Below, in pieces: positions 29,706 to 38,029 of a DNA stretch of 43,215 bases. Location of the stretch: positions 1 to 43,215 of the IMG/VR virus record IMGVR_UViG_3300046011_002503; one strand, given 5' to 3'. Origin of the DNA: a virus. The position numbers and the translations under genes are program-made. Position 1 is the first letter of the stretch. Each line of letters starts with the position of its first letter. Below the pieces are notes generated by a model. That model was not told the origin of the DNA and ran no database searches. It saw only the letters and a list, made by a program, of their open reading frames with translations.

Positions 29706-30104
29706 CTATTTAGGTGATTTAGTAAAGGACTCCCATGAAATTGTGTTTTCGTTCCAATACCACCCAATAGTTTCTGTTGTTTCAGGCTCTACGATAGGAG
29801 GTTTCCATTGACAAGTCTCTAAATCTAAGATAAAAGATGGGTTCAAGTCAGGTTTTGGTGGAACAAAAGCATCTTTTTCTTCATCATAAAAATAACCAAT
29901 TCCCGCATAATTTTTGCGAAATGGTGTTCCTCCTGCGGCATGTGTGTTAGCAAAAGTGTTATAGGAAGTTTGTTTCCAAACACCGCTCAACCCAATAGAA
30001 GCAATGAAATCTTGTCCTTCTTGTTCTGTAGTCGCACATTCATTTGCAACAACAATGACTTGCTGAACGACACCGTTTGAATCTATCTCTGCGAAATGTG
30101 CCAT
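29706..30104 (-). CDS. Conserved aquatic-phage virion-associated protein, 132 aa
   Basis: MAHFAEIDSNGVVQQVIVVANE at the start and a middle block WKQTSYNTFANTHAAGGTPFRKNYAGIGYFYDEEKDAFVPPKP are recognisable from many cyanophages, pelagiphages and freshwater phages, where they occur beside tail fibre genes. The function is unknown; the fold is thought to be small and beta-rich. It is placed directly after the adhesin gene. Confidence 0.8.
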   Translation of the reverse strand: MAHFAEIDSNGVVQQVIVVANECATTEQEGQDFIASIGLSGVWKQTSYNTFANTHAAGGTPFRKNYAGIGYFYDEEKDAFVPPKPDLNPSFILDLETCQWKPPIVEPETTETIGWYWNENTISWESFTKSPK

Positions 30105-31552
30105 TAGAAAGTTATGCTTCCACTAGTAAGGAATGTGTAAATTGTGTTTCCGCCTGATGTAGTTTTAGTACCATTCGTAACGCTAGTAGCATCACGGAAA
30201 GTATTTGCGTAAGAAATAATAACAAGCCCTGAACCACCATTACCTCCAGAGGTGGTATTTGGGTTTTGAGAAAAACCACCACCGCCACCGCTACCTGTAT
30301 TAGTAGTTCCAGTACCACCGCCAGAGGTTGCTCCTGTGCAAGGGTTCATTCCACCGCCAACGCCACCGCCACCGCTACCAGCAGCACCTCCAGGGTTTCC
30401 GCAAATACCACCGCCACCACCGCCACCTGCCCGTGTTACAGCACTACCAGTAATACTGCTACTTGCTCCATTACCACCAGCGCGACCAACATTTGAGTTT
30501 CCACATTGTCCTGCGCTTGAAGCACCTCCTCCACCACCTGCCGCCCAGTTTGCGGTGTTTGTACTACCGTCAAAGCCTTGTCCTGCGGTTGCAGTACCTC
30601 TTACACCTGTCGCTGGAAATCCTCTTGAATTACCGCCACCGCTACCACCATTACCTCCATTTAGACTTGCAGCACTTCCGCCCTTACCGCCACCTATTGA
30701 AGTAGTACCGCTAAAAGCAGTTGTTGAGTTTGTTCCATTAGTCGCGGGATTACCGCGAGAACCACCGCCACCAACGGTAATTGAATAAGTTGTTCCGCCT
30801 ACAACAGAAGGAGTAAGCACTAAATAACCTCCAGCGCCACCACCACCGCCACCTGCACTACTAGGACCTACAATCACTCCATCACCACCGCCACCGCCAC
30901 CTGCAATTTGCAAAAGAGTGACTGAAGAAGGAGCGGGAAGGTTAGGAGTTACGCTGTTAGAAGCGGCAGAAGCCGTTGAAGTTCCGTTTGCGTTTGTTGC
31001 CGTGACTGTAAATGTGTAAGCAGTTCCATTGGATAATCCTGAAACTGTGATTGGACTTGCGCCTGTTCCTGTAATTGAACTTGGAGTTGAAGTTGCTGTA
31101 AAAACAGATACAGCCGCTCCACCTGTTGCGCCCGCTGTGTAAGCAACGGTTGCATTTGTGTTACCAGCCGTTGCGGTGCCAATCGTAGGAGCCTGTGGAA
31201 CAGTTGTTGCCGTGATTGCAGATGATGCAGATGAAGCATCGGATGTTCCAACTGAGTTTGTTGCGGTTACGGTAAATGTGTATGAAGTTGCAGATTGCAG
31301 ACCTGTGACAGTAATAGGAGAAGATGCTCCACTTGCTGTATATCCGCCTGGACTTGAAGTCACCGTAAAGGAAGAAATTGTTGCGCCATTATCTCCACCT
31401 GAAGTAAAAGCCACAGAAGCAGCGCCGTTGTTAAAGGCACGACCCGAAGGGGTATTTGTTGCAACTACGCTAACAGGAGCGTTTGGCTTACCTATACCCG
31501 CAAAGCCATACGAACGAGGACTGATACCGCGTGAACCTAAAATTGGTGACAT
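30104..31552 (-). CDS. Tail adhesin: two Fn3 domains plus glycine-rich domain, 482 aa
   Basis: Two tandem fibronectin-type repeats (about 25-115 and 116-205; each has TYTFTVTATN-type strands and an ITVxGL turn) are followed by a glycine-rich domain (about 215-440) with long GGGGG runs. The end reads GGSGLVIISYANTF...GGNTIYTFLTSGSITF. The latter matches the Gly-rich phage adhesin family (PF21722-like), whose polyglycine II helices present receptor-binding loops in S16 gp38-type tips. It is the likely host-range determinant. Confidence 0.85.
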   Translation of the reverse strand: MSPILGSRGISPRSYGFAGIGKPNAPVSVVATNTPSGRAFNNGAASVAFTSGGDNGATISSFTVTSSPGGYTASGASSPITVTGLQSATSYTFTVTATNSVGTSDASSASSAITATTVPQAPTIGTATAGNTNATVAYTAGATGGAAVSVFTATSTPSSITGTGASPITVSGLSNGTAYTFTVTATNANGTSTASAASNSVTPNLPAPSSVTLLQIAGGGGGGDGVIVGPSSAGGGGGGAGGYLVLTPSVVGGTTYSITVGGGGSRGNPATNGTNSTTAFSGTTSIGGGKGGSAASLNGGNGGSGGGNSRGFPATGVRGTATAGQGFDGSTNTANWAAGGGGGASSAGQCGNSNVGRAGGNGASSSITGSAVTRAGGGGGGGICGNPGGAAGSGGGGVGGGMNPCTGATSGGGTGTTNTGSGGGGGFSQNPNTTSGGNGGSGLVIISYANTFRDATSVTNGTKTTSGGNTIYTFLTSGSITF

Positions 31553-31564
31553 TTAAGACTCCTG

Positions 31565-32368
31565 TTAAGCGAACTTAGTTTGACCTGCTAAAACCGTGAA
31601 TGTGGCGTCTGCTGTCTTAATGATTGTGTATGTGTAAATATCAATAGAACTTGCATTGCCAGCAGAGAAAGCAACACCATTTTGGAACTTAGGTGTATTT
31701 GCGCTTCCATCAATTGTTAAAGCACTTCCATAGTAAGGAGTTACTCCGTTTGTTGCTAGGAATACAACTGTAAGAGCATCTCCCGTTGTCATCAATGAGT
31801 TTAATGTTGTTGAGCCATCGCCACGAACATTGATTGTCCAGTCACCTGTTGAGTTTGATGTGTAGTACAAAACACCTTGAGTCTTTACATCGAACTGGAC
31901 TGTTGAACCAGCGCCAGTCGCGCTAATGGTTGTTCGCTCTTCAGGAGAGATGAGAACTGGCTCATCAAGAATTCCGAAGTTTACCGTTGGAGATGTAAGA
32001 GTCTTATTTGTAAGGGTCTCTGAAACATCCTTGAGCAAAGTTCCGTTTACATAATAAGACTTACCTGATGCAAGGTTGAGGTGTTCTGAAGAAGTCCACG
32101 CATCTGTTGCATCTACCCAGTTAAGAGTCTTAGTAGTTGCACCATTAAGAGAGATACCGCCACCATCAGCGTTAGCATCGGTTGGGCTTGTCACATCGTT
32201 AATAACAATGTTCTTATCTTCTACGACAAGGTTTGTCGTATTGATGTTTGTGGTTGTGCCAGTAAAGGTTGGGTCTGAAATTGTTGGAGCAGTTAGTGTC
32301 TTATTTGTAAGGGTCTGTGTGCCATCAAGTGTGACATCTCCAGCCTTAGCATTAGTAATAATAGCCAT
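31565..32368 (-). CDS. Tail fibre protein, 267 aa
   Basis: LTNKTLTAPTISDPTF and LTNKTLTSPTVNFG are the repeated stalk motifs of many aquatic-phage fibres. NLVVEDKNIVINDVTSPTD, GGGISLNGATTKTLNWVD and WTSSEHLNLASGKSYYVNGT match blocks I recall from T4-like cyanophage structural proteins. The C-terminal half is a beta domain with DWTINVRGDGSTTLNSLM. It probably forms a trimeric fibre; the two stalk repeats are also DNA repeats. Confidence 0.8.
   Translation of the reverse strand: MAIITNAKAGDVTLDGTQTLTNKTLTAPTISDPTFTGTTTNINTTNLVVEDKNIVINDVTSPTDANADGGGISLNGATTKTLNWVDATDAWTSSEHLNLASGKSYYVNGTLLKDVSETLTNKTLTSPTVNFGILDEPVLISPEERTTISATGAGSTVQFDVKTQGVLYYTSNSTGDWTINVRGDGSTTLNSLMTTGDALTVVFLATNGVTPYYGSALTIDGSANTPKFQNGVAFSAGNASSIDIYTYTIIKTADATFTVLAGQTKFA
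32001..32316 (-). repeat. 19-bp direct repeat inside the fibre gene
   Basis: GTCTTATTTGTAAGGGTCT occurs identically at 32001-32019 and 32298-32316. Both copies encode the LTNKTL stalk motif. Such conserved fibre DNA could serve recombination between fibre genes. Confidence 0.7.
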
Positions 32369-32694
32369 TATGCAATCTCGCTTCCGAAGGCGTTGAAGGA
32401 CATGTCAGCACTTGATGCGTAAATTGTTACAACATCAGAGGCATCAATTGTGAGACCAAGAGTGAGTGAAACAAAAGAATTTGCGCCAATTGGTGCGTCA
32501 TAGGCGATGTAGTGTTCGCCTGAAAGAGAGGCTCCGTTAGGACGGATAGCGATACGGTAAGAACCGCTTGTGCCTTGATTGGTGACGACCAAACTTGAAA
32601 TCACAGTCTGAGTTGCCGATGGGCAGGTATACAGCGTTGTTGCTGTAGTTGCTGCGGGCTTGGACTGACCAAGCACCTTATAGGTTGTTGCCAT
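32368..32694 (-). CDS. Small virion protein, 108 aa
   Basis: MATTYKVLGQSKPAATTATTLYTCP...VISSLVVTNQG...YRIAIRPNGASLSGEHYIAYDAPIGAN...LGLTIDASDVVTIYASS is a conserved beta-rich protein of many aquatic phages, found beside fibre genes. Probably a fibre-associated or capsid-decorating protein. Confidence 0.75.
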   Translation of the reverse strand: MATTYKVLGQSKPAATTATTLYTCPSATQTVISSLVVTNQGTSGSYRIAIRPNGASLSGEHYIAYDAPIGANSFVSLTLGLTIDASDVVTIYASSADMSFNAFGSEIA

Positions 32695-32697
32695 GCG

Positions 32698-33375
32698 TTA
32701 TCCTCCGATGAGAAGCAATGGGTTTATTGTAGCGGATGCGTTATTTAGGGCTGTAGTGGCACTTGTCGATGCGGTTGAGGCATAGGCTTGAGCCGAAGAA
32801 GTAAAAGCAGCAATGTCCGTGCCGTCTAATTCATAAGAAGCAGCGGTAAGAGCGGTGTAGGTAGTAAAAGCCGTATCAAGGGCTGTATAGGTAGCAAACT
32901 GAGATGGGATATACCAATACTTGCCCGATGCAAGGATTTTATCTGTTGTCTGATTGATATTAGTATCTAAAGTATCAATGTTGGCGTCAAGTGCATTAAA
33001 TGTGATTTGGTCAATTAACTGAACATAGGTTGTATCTAAACTTGGGGCAGGGCTGATGTCTGCTAAATCTAAAGACCCAGCGCTGGTGTATGGGACGCTA
33101 ATTGTGTATGAGCGACCCCCAGCAAAAGACTCTTCAACATCATAAGTAAAAGGGTTTGGTACTACATCAGGGTCATTGGTTGCTGGCAAAGTGACAGAAA
33201 AAGAACCGCTCACTAAAGGGACAACAACAACTGAAGGTGCAACCATTTGGTCATCTGTTCCATTACGCAAGACATCTGATGTGCTGAAGCGAATCTGACC
33301 AGCAATCGCAGTTCCTTCGTAATCAACATAAGTTCCAGTAATTTGAACTGTGGTTAAATTTGCTCCTAGTGCCAT
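32698..33375 (-). CDS. Fibre/appendage protein paralogue 1, 225 aa
   Basis: The N-terminal ~110 residues (GTYVDYEGTAIAGQIRFSTSDVLRNG...SGSFSVTLPATNDPDVVPNPFTYDVEESFAGGRSYTISVP) form a carboxypeptidase-regulatory-like beta sandwich shared with the gene at 33574. The C-terminal half is Ala/Ser/Thr-rich and helical (YASTASTSATTALNNASATINPLLLIGG). The shared hydrophobic last residues suggest an anchoring tail. Confidence 0.7.
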   Translation of the reverse strand: MALGANLTTVQITGTYVDYEGTAIAGQIRFSTSDVLRNGTDDQMVAPSVVVVPLVSGSFSVTLPATNDPDVVPNPFTYDVEESFAGGRSYTISVPYTSAGSLDLADISPAPSLDTTYVQLIDQITFNALDANIDTLDTNINQTTDKILASGKYWYIPSQFATYTALDTAFTTYTALTAASYELDGTDIAAFTSSAQAYASTASTSATTALNNASATINPLLLIGG

Positions 33376-33572
33376 TACGCACCGACCAAAAATAGAATGT
33401 CAAACTTTTGAGCAAGAGCGGACTCAGCCGTGTTCTTTGAAGTCAAAGCAGAAGTTTGAGCGGTATTAAGAGCGTTTGCATTTGTTTGAGCGCCATTTGT
33501 CGCATCTTCTAATTCCGTTAAAAGCGCACTCGCCGCTGTTAATTCTGCTATCGGTACATACGGTTCAGCCAT
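33375..33572 (-). CDS. Short appendage protein, 65 aa
   Basis: From ATG 33572 the product is mostly an Ala/Asn/Thr-rich helix (LLTELEDATNGAQTNANALNTAQTS...) ending KFDILFLVGA. It resembles the C-terminal halves of the two flanking fibre paralogues and ends in the same hydrophobic pattern. Possibly a free copy of the trimerising helix. Confidence 0.65.
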   Translation of the reverse strand: MAEPYVPIAELTAASALLTELEDATNGAQTNANALNTAQTSALTSKNTAESALAQKFDILFLVGA

Positions 33573-33573
33573 C

Positions 33574-34119
33574 TTAGACCCCCATAAATAGAAGAGATTT
33601 GACGGTGAATGATTCCAACTCATTAGCCGCTGCGGTTGCGGCTGAGGCGTAAACCTGAGCGTTGCCTTCGTAATCCTCTGCATCCACCACAATCACACGG
33701 ATGCCCTCTGCGGTAGTGTAGCGAGTCAATAGAGCCTGATACTGGTCAGTAGTGACATAAGAGGCAGCGGTAGCGCTATCAACGGCTGGAAGAAGGTCTG
33801 CAAGGTTCTGAGTGGTATTTGCAACTGATAGAGGAAGTGCGATTTGGAACTCACGCCCGCCTGAGAAGTTCTCCGTGATGTCATAGATAAATGGCTGTGG
33901 AGCCACATCTGTGTCACTTGTGACAGGCAAGGTAATAGTAAAGGAGCCAGTCGCATCTAAAGTCTTAACAATGCTAGTTGGCATGATAATAATGTTTTGG
34001 GTTGTCTCTTTTAAGATTGTTTGCGGAAGAAAGGTCAAAGACCCGCGAACAGGGTTGCCAATTAAATCAACATAGGTGCCAACAATTGTGGCTGTTGAAA
34101 GAGATGTTGGCAACGCCAT
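33574..34119 (-). CDS. Fibre/appendage protein paralogue 2, 181 aa
   Basis: It shares with the gene at 32698 the start GTYVDLIGNPVRGSLTFLP, GSFTITLPVTSDTDVAPQPFIYDITENFSGGREFQIALP and a helical end closing LLFMGV. Two beta-sandwich appendage proteins in one fibre cluster suggest hetero-oligomers or recent duplication. Confidence 0.7.
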   Translation of the reverse strand: MALPTSLSTATIVGTYVDLIGNPVRGSLTFLPQTILKETTQNIIIMPTSIVKTLDATGSFTITLPVTSDTDVAPQPFIYDITENFSGGREFQIALPLSVANTTQNLADLLPAVDSATAASYVTTDQYQALLTRYTTAEGIRVIVVDAEDYEGNAQVYASAATAAANELESFTVKSLLFMGV

Positions 34120-34121
34120 GA

Positions 34122-34394
34122 TTAAACTCCTTGGCGCAGGATATTAACGGTCAAGGTGCTTGATGCAACTACGCCGTAAAGTTCTTCTCCATTTTGTAGG
34201 TCTACTGACATGTCTGAACTTGTCCCAAGGGCATAGCCATAACTTGTTGTAGTTACTCCAACGCCACCGATATAGACAGTCACAGTTGTCGATGGGTTTT
34301 GAACAGAAACGGTCTGACCATCTTTTCCTGCGTATTGTGAAGAAAGTCGCGTCGCTGTTGTGCCAACCGAGACTCTTTCGTGTGCTAATGCCAT
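34122..34394 (-). CDS. Small beta-rich virion protein, 90 aa
   Basis: MALAHERVSVGTTATRLSS...GQTVSVQNPSTTVTVYIGGVGVTTTSYGYALGTSSDMSVDLQNGEELYGVVASSTLTVNILRQG is a compact all-beta protein of the type found in phage capsid and tail appendages. The family is not named here. It follows a strong hairpin that separates it from the capsid genes. Confidence 0.7.
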   Translation of the reverse strand: MALAHERVSVGTTATRLSSQYAGKDGQTVSVQNPSTTVTVYIGGVGVTTTSYGYALGTSSDMSVDLQNGEELYGVVASSTLTVNILRQGV

Positions 34395-34415
34395 TAAAAC
34401 TCCTTAGAGAAAGAT

Positions 34416-34447
34416 AGGGGACGACTCATTGTAGCGAATCGTCCCCT
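34416..34447 (-). terminator. Hairpin between capsid and fibre genes
   Basis: AGGGGACGA (34416-34424) pairs with TCGTCCCCT (34439-34447), 9 bp around a 14-nt loop. In the leftward direction the next bases are TATCTTTCTC, moderately U-rich. It probably reduces read-through from the very active capsid genes into the fibre genes. Confidence 0.65.
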
Positions 34448-34452
34448 CCTAC

Positions 34453-34701
34453 TTATTCGGCTTCTTTTGCCTTTTTCTTTGTTTCTTTAGGTTTTACTTC
34501 TTCATCAACAGGGAGGGCTACAGGTTCTTCAATTGGAAGCGCTACAGGCTTTACAGCCTTTGGAGCCTCTTCTTCAATTAACTTGATGTAGCGACCTGAG
34601 ACGAGATTTCTTGTATGACGCCATCCTGAAACATCAACGATGTCACCAGGATTAAGAGTCTTTCCGTCAGAAACCATTACCTTCAGAATTGTGGCTTTCA
34701 T
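34453..34701 (-). CDS. Small head protein with acidic/lysine tail, 82 aa
   Basis: The N-terminal ~45 residues (MKATILKVMVSDGKTLNPGDIVDVSGWRHTRNL...GRYIKLI) form a small SH3-like domain. The rest is a low-complexity tail of Glu/Val/Pro and Lys (ETKKKAKEAE). The plan resembles the protein at 24472. Likely a capsid-associated or connector accessory protein. Confidence 0.65.
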   Translation of the reverse strand: MKATILKVMVSDGKTLNPGDIVDVSGWRHTRNLVSGRYIKLIEEEAPKAVKPVALPIEEPVALPVDEEVKPKETKKKAKEAE

Positions 34702-34703
34702 AA

Positions 34704-35183
34704 TTACTTTCGGTAAATTACAACTGCGTCTGTTGCAGCCAAGCGAGCAACGAATGTTGCACTTGTTGCTGGCTGAACTGTTGCTAGACCAACAATTGTT
34801 GTTCCAGTATTAACTGTCAAAGTTAGTACATGTGTTGAACTAGCAAGGTTGATGACTGTGAACTCAAAGCCAAGACCTGTCTCTGTGTCAGCATCTACGG
34901 CTGTAATAAGTGCTGAAGCCGTTGGTGCCTGTAGGTCGCGAGCGGCTGTTGGAGTTGCTGTAATGATTCCTGAAAGCAAGTTTGCTGCCGTGAAAGTCAT
35001 TGACGCGCCATCTGCGATGTTTGTTACTGCTACGCCCTTACCGAACGCTCCAGTTACATAAGCATCATCAGCAACTTCTAAATCTGTACCAACATTTACT
35101 TCACCAACAGAGTCAATATCTGAACCTGAAATAAGTTTTCCTGCAATTGCTTCACCTTTGGTAAGGCGTAATGGATTTGCCAT
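34704..35183 (-). CDS. Capsid-associated structural protein, 159 aa
   Basis: The sequence MANPLRLTKGEAIAG...TFTAANLLSGIITATPTAARDLQAPTASALITAVD...FEFTVINLASSTHVLTLTVNTGTTIVG...SATFVARLAATDAVVIYRK contains a beta module I recall from structural proteins of aquatic phages. It lies directly downstream of the major capsid gene, so a decoration or head-fibre role is likely. Confidence 0.65.
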   Translation of the reverse strand: MANPLRLTKGEAIAGKLISGSDIDSVGEVNVGTDLEVADDAYVTGAFGKGVAVTNIADGASMTFTAANLLSGIITATPTAARDLQAPTASALITAVDADTETGLGFEFTVINLASSTHVLTLTVNTGTTIVGLATVQPATSATFVARLAATDAVVIYRK

Positions 35184-35218
35184 TTATTTTCCTTTTCTAA
35201 AATTAGATTTAGTAAGTA

Positions 35219-35252
35219 AGAAAGGGAGAGCCAATTAAGACTCCCCCTTTCT
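35219..35252 (-). terminator. Strong hairpin downstream of the major capsid gene
   Basis: AGAAAGGGAGAG (35219-35230) pairs with CTCCCCCTTTCT (35241-35252), 12 bp with one G-T pair and a 10-nt loop. It lies 10 bases after the capsid stop. The downstream U tract is poor, so partial termination or 3'-end protection of the capsid mRNA is the best reading. Confidence 0.7.
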
Positions 35253-35262
35253 ATTAACTTAA

Positions 35263-36240
35263 TTAAGCGACGATTGTAGACCAGAAGTAACCAAGGTCAG
35301 CCGCGATAACCTTGTTATCGAAAGCCATTTCTGCTTCGATACGGTCTGACTTGATTGATTCCATACGGAACTGTGAAGTACCGATTGTCTGTCCAAGTCC
35401 GCCTGATACGCCAGTCCATGAGAATGTGTATCCAGCAGAAGGAGTCATTAGTCCTGGATTTGGAGCAACATGTGTTAGTAGAGCGCCCTTGCCATAAGCA
35501 AATGAGTAAGCCTCTGCTGCACCTTCGTTGTTCGTTGCCTTGACTGCCTTTGCAACCATAACGCGAGGAATGTCAAACATTGCTGCCAACATGTCGGTTG
35601 TGATTGTCTGTGAAGATGTGTACTTGATACGGTCTACCAAGTCAGGGTGATTCTTCAACTGACGGAATGTTTCGTAGCCAAGAACAAGTGTGTTGGCTTC
35701 CATTCCTGTGTTACCAAGAATCTCAGACTTTCCAGCCTCGATGTCATTGATTGGGTCTGAAGATGTGTAATCTGACCATTGCTTTGTCTCACCTGATGAT
35801 GGACTACCAGCAACACCAGTTACATCGTCTGCCCATACGCCTGTTGTAAAGAAATCAGAAACGAACTGAAGTTCCTTACGAAGCATTAGACGGCGTGTAA
35901 CGAACTCTGTTGCCTCACGGAGAGGGTTCAAAGGAGCATCTGCGTTTGCAGTAGTTTGGTCATCAACATCCTTATGGAAAGCCCATACATCTGCTGAATA
36001 TGTACCTGTTGAAAGGTTGTAACCTCCACCAGCAGATTCAGTTCCAGGCGCACGGCGTTGAGCCTCATCGCGGAACCAATCGTTCTTGGTGTAAGTGAAA
36101 TACTTGTCAGACTTCTTATCCACAGGAATTACTGGGAATACCTTGTCTGCAATGAAGTTGTCCTGATTTTGTAGGTATGCAACTGAGATGTTTGTCAGAA
36201 TTGCATCAACATGGACGGAGTTAATATGTGGCTGTGGCAT
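35263..36240 (-). CDS. Major capsid protein (HK97 fold)
   Basis: The 325-residue product starts with a helical N-arm (INSVHVDAILTNISVAYLQNQDNFIADKVFPVIPVDKKSDKYFTYTKNDWFRDEAQ), contains the helical spine FVTRRLMLRKELQFVSDFF, a P-domain with ANTLVLGYETFRQLKNHPDLVDRIKY, and ends SDRIEAEMAFDNKVIAADLGYFW. These are features of the phage major capsid E-like group. It forms the icosahedral shell. It has a strong ribosome binding site (AAGGGGGAAC) and lies between the decoration gene and a hairpin. Confidence 0.92.
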   Translation of the reverse strand: MPQPHINSVHVDAILTNISVAYLQNQDNFIADKVFPVIPVDKKSDKYFTYTKNDWFRDEAQRRAPGTESAGGGYNLSTGTYSADVWAFHKDVDDQTTANADAPLNPLREATEFVTRRLMLRKELQFVSDFFTTGVWADDVTGVAGSPSSGETKQWSDYTSSDPINDIEAGKSEILGNTGMEANTLVLGYETFRQLKNHPDLVDRIKYTSSQTITTDMLAAMFDIPRVMVAKAVKATNNEGAAEAYSFAYGKGALLTHVAPNPGLMTPSAGYTFSWTGVSGGLGQTIGTSQFRMESIKSDRIEAEMAFDNKVIAADLGYFWSTIVA

Positions 36241-36254
36241 TTGTTAGTTCCCCC

Positions 36255-36650
36255 TTATGCCGCACGGTGCGGAGTCGCACAGTTGATTACGGCTGTAACG
36301 ATGTTTCCATCGGCAGCAGATTCGGTTAGAAGTGTGCCAACGACATACTTGGTTGTATCTGTTCCTGCTGTAAGAGCAACTGCCTTACCTGTAGAACCTG
36401 TACCAATTTGTGCGCCTTCTCCAATTGCTGCACCAGCAACAATCTTTGTTCCACCAATGACGAGAACTTCTGCTTCTTGTCCTGATGTTGGAGCGTTCTG
36501 TAGGACTCCGATAACAATGTCAGTTGCCGCTGCTGCTGCTACTGCCTGTCCTGATGAATCCAACTTAACGAATGTGTACTGCTTTGTGGAAAGGTCGGCA
36601 CCTGCAACGAGGGAGACCTTTACCGAGTAATTACTGATTTCATATGCCAT
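36255..36650 (-). CDS. DUF2190-like capsid decoration protein, 131 aa
   Basis: The sequence VAGADLSTKQYTFVKLDSSGQAVAAAAATDIVIGVLQNAPTSGQEAEVLVIGGTKIVAGAAIGEGAQIGTGSTGKAV is the typical beta-rich DUF2190/gpD-type decoration domain located just before the capsid gene. It would bind the outside of the shell at its trimers. Confidence 0.85.
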   Translation of the reverse strand: MAYEISNYSVKVSLVAGADLSTKQYTFVKLDSSGQAVAAAAATDIVIGVLQNAPTSGQEAEVLVIGGTKIVAGAAIGEGAQIGTGSTGKAVALTAGTDTTKYVVGTLLTESAADGNIVTAVINCATPHRAA

Positions 36651-36652
36651 GG

Positions 36653-37426
36653 TTATGCACCCTTTTCGGATAGGTATTGGCTGTAAAGGTCAGGGTTCTT
36701 TGTAGCGACATCAGCGAGCGCTTGCTCGAATGACTTTGCTACGCCCTCTTCAACAGCAGACTTAGCAAGCGTAGTCATACGCTCATAAGCATTGCCTGAT
36801 TTGAAGTCCGCAGATTTGCCGATTTCTGCAAAAATTGCTGCTGATTCAGCCTGTGCATTAACAGATGCAAGTAGTTCTTCAACTGACTTTGCTAGGTCTG
36901 CGTCTACATTTGATAGACGGCGAAGTGCTGGACCAACTTTTTCTGCATCGAGATTGAGGTTTGCCCAACCCTTTGCCTTTTCAACTGCCTCTGCATCAGC
37001 ATGAGCATCGCGTTCCTTCTTCAGTTCTGCGGTTGCTTCTTCTGCTTGCTTGCGGAAGTTTTCAATCATTTTGACGACTGACTCAGGAGCAGACTTCATA
37101 TAGTCCTCATCCTCGGTCTCTTCTGATTTTGGCTCTTCCTCTTTCGCCATTTCCTTTTCGGAAAGTTTGGCTTCGAGTTCAGCGATTTTAGCCATCGCAT
37201 CTTCAAGAGTCATTTCAGCCTTTGCGACCTGCTCATCAGTAGCCGTGGTTGTTGTATCCTCCATTATGGAGTCCTCCTCGGTGAGCGATTCGTCTAAAAC
37301 CCTCTGAACTTCAGATTCTTCGGCAGACTTCATTACAAGCCAACCTTCGTGTAGATGAGCGGGATGGTCTACCCCGCTAGTTTCCTCAATGGATAAATTC
37401 ACCATTTTGCGAGTACGACCAGCCAA
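36653..37426 (-). CDS. Scaffold protein, 257 aa
   Basis: Starts at TTG 37426, five bases after GGAG; the N-terminus (MAGRTRKMVNLSIEETSGVDHPAHLHEGWLVMKSA) matches the leading segment of phage capsid maturation/scaffold proteins. The middle is strongly acidic and coiled-coil (EDAMAKIAELEAKLSEKEMAKEEEPKSEE; MIENFRKQAEEATAELKKERD). The C-terminus is helical and Ala-rich. It is the expected internal scaffold degraded or removed during maturation by the XkdF-like protease upstream. A ~100-base leader without genes (37427-37529) precedes it. Confidence 0.8.
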   Translation of the reverse strand: MAGRTRKMVNLSIEETSGVDHPAHLHEGWLVMKSAEESEVQRVLDESLTEEDSIMEDTTTTATDEQVAKAEMTLEDAMAKIAELEAKLSEKEMAKEEEPKSEETEDEDYMKSAPESVVKMIENFRKQAEEATAELKKERDAHADAEAVEKAKGWANLNLDAEKVGPALRRLSNVDADLAKSVEELLASVNAQAESAAIFAEIGKSADFKSGNAYERMTTLAKSAVEEGVAKSFEQALADVATKNPDLYSQYLSEKGA

Positions 37427-37529
37427 TGTGACTCCTAACGAAATAGAGATAGCCTCTTAGCAACACGCTAACAAACTAACTCGGGTCTAAACATACGAAG
37501 AATACCATATGCGTAATTTGACCCTTTTG

Positions 37530-37793
37530 TTAGTTTATTAAAACCCTCGTTTTGGCAAGAGCCTCGGGCAAGTTTGGACAAATCCACATTGAGAAGGGAT
37601 TGTCGTTTGCCCAAAACCGCGCTGTCCTGAAATGAAAGTCATCATCATCCATTTTGCTCCACACAAAAAAGGCTTGGGAGTCGTTAGGTAAATCAATTTG
37701 AATCCCTGCATAGCCAGGTGGCGTAGTGACTTTGTTTGCCTTGAGATTCATTGAACTCAGAATCTCAATTGTGCTATCGATGATTGTTTTCAT
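37530..37793 (-). CDS. Hypothetical protein, 87 aa
   Basis: A beta/alpha mix (VTTPPGYAGIQIDLPNDSQAFFVWSKMDDDDFHFRTARFWANDNPF) with conserved-looking acidic and aromatic residues; no family recognised. Its ATG overlaps the stop of the frameshift extension (ATGA), showing that ribosomes that shift are expected to reach it. Confidence 0.7.
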   Translation of the reverse strand: MKTIIDSTIEILSSMNLKANKVTTPPGYAGIQIDLPNDSQAFFVWSKMDDDDFHFRTARFWANDNPFSMWICPNLPEALAKTRVLIN

Positions 37794-38029
37794 CGCTTGT
37801 TTCTAGCAGGTGGGCGAAGGATGTCCATGTCATCCATCCATCGCGGGTCATCGGCATTATTGTCGAACTCTCCGTCGTTATCGCTGTCCTCATAACTAAT
37901 CTTAGGTTTTTTATTCCTATAGTTTTTTGGCTCAGAACTATCTTCACCCTCAGAGTCATCGGTGTCGTATTTTCCACCGTGACTTTGTTGGTCGTGCTGA
38001 GCGCCTAGATGTTTGTCTAGGCTTAGGCT
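37790..38029 (-). CDS. -1 frameshift extension of the Tudor-like head protein, 79 aa
   Basis: This frame contains no ATG, GTG or TTG near its beginning; the first ATG codons lie in its last dozen residues. It is entered only by slipping -1 at A-AAA-AAA at the end of the gene at 38023-38427. It encodes KHLGAQHDQQSHGGKY, the HDQ-x-[ST]-HG motif of the neighbouring head proteins, then a very acidic tail (YDTDDSEGEDSSEP, EDSDNDGEFDNNADDPRW). It ends in an ATGA coupling with the next gene. The full fusion would be 212 residues (133 + 79). Confidence 0.75.
   Translation of the reverse strand, partial: SLSLDKHLGAQHDQQSHGGKYDTDDSEGEDSSEPKNYRNKKPKISYEDSDNDGEFDNNADDPRWMDDMDILRPPARNKR

Noticed and set aside
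30336-30788. Long + strand frames opposite the glycine-rich adhesin gene (proline-rich products)
   Set aside because: They are mirror images of GGC/GGT-rich codons on the coding strand; no ribosome binding sites or coupling.
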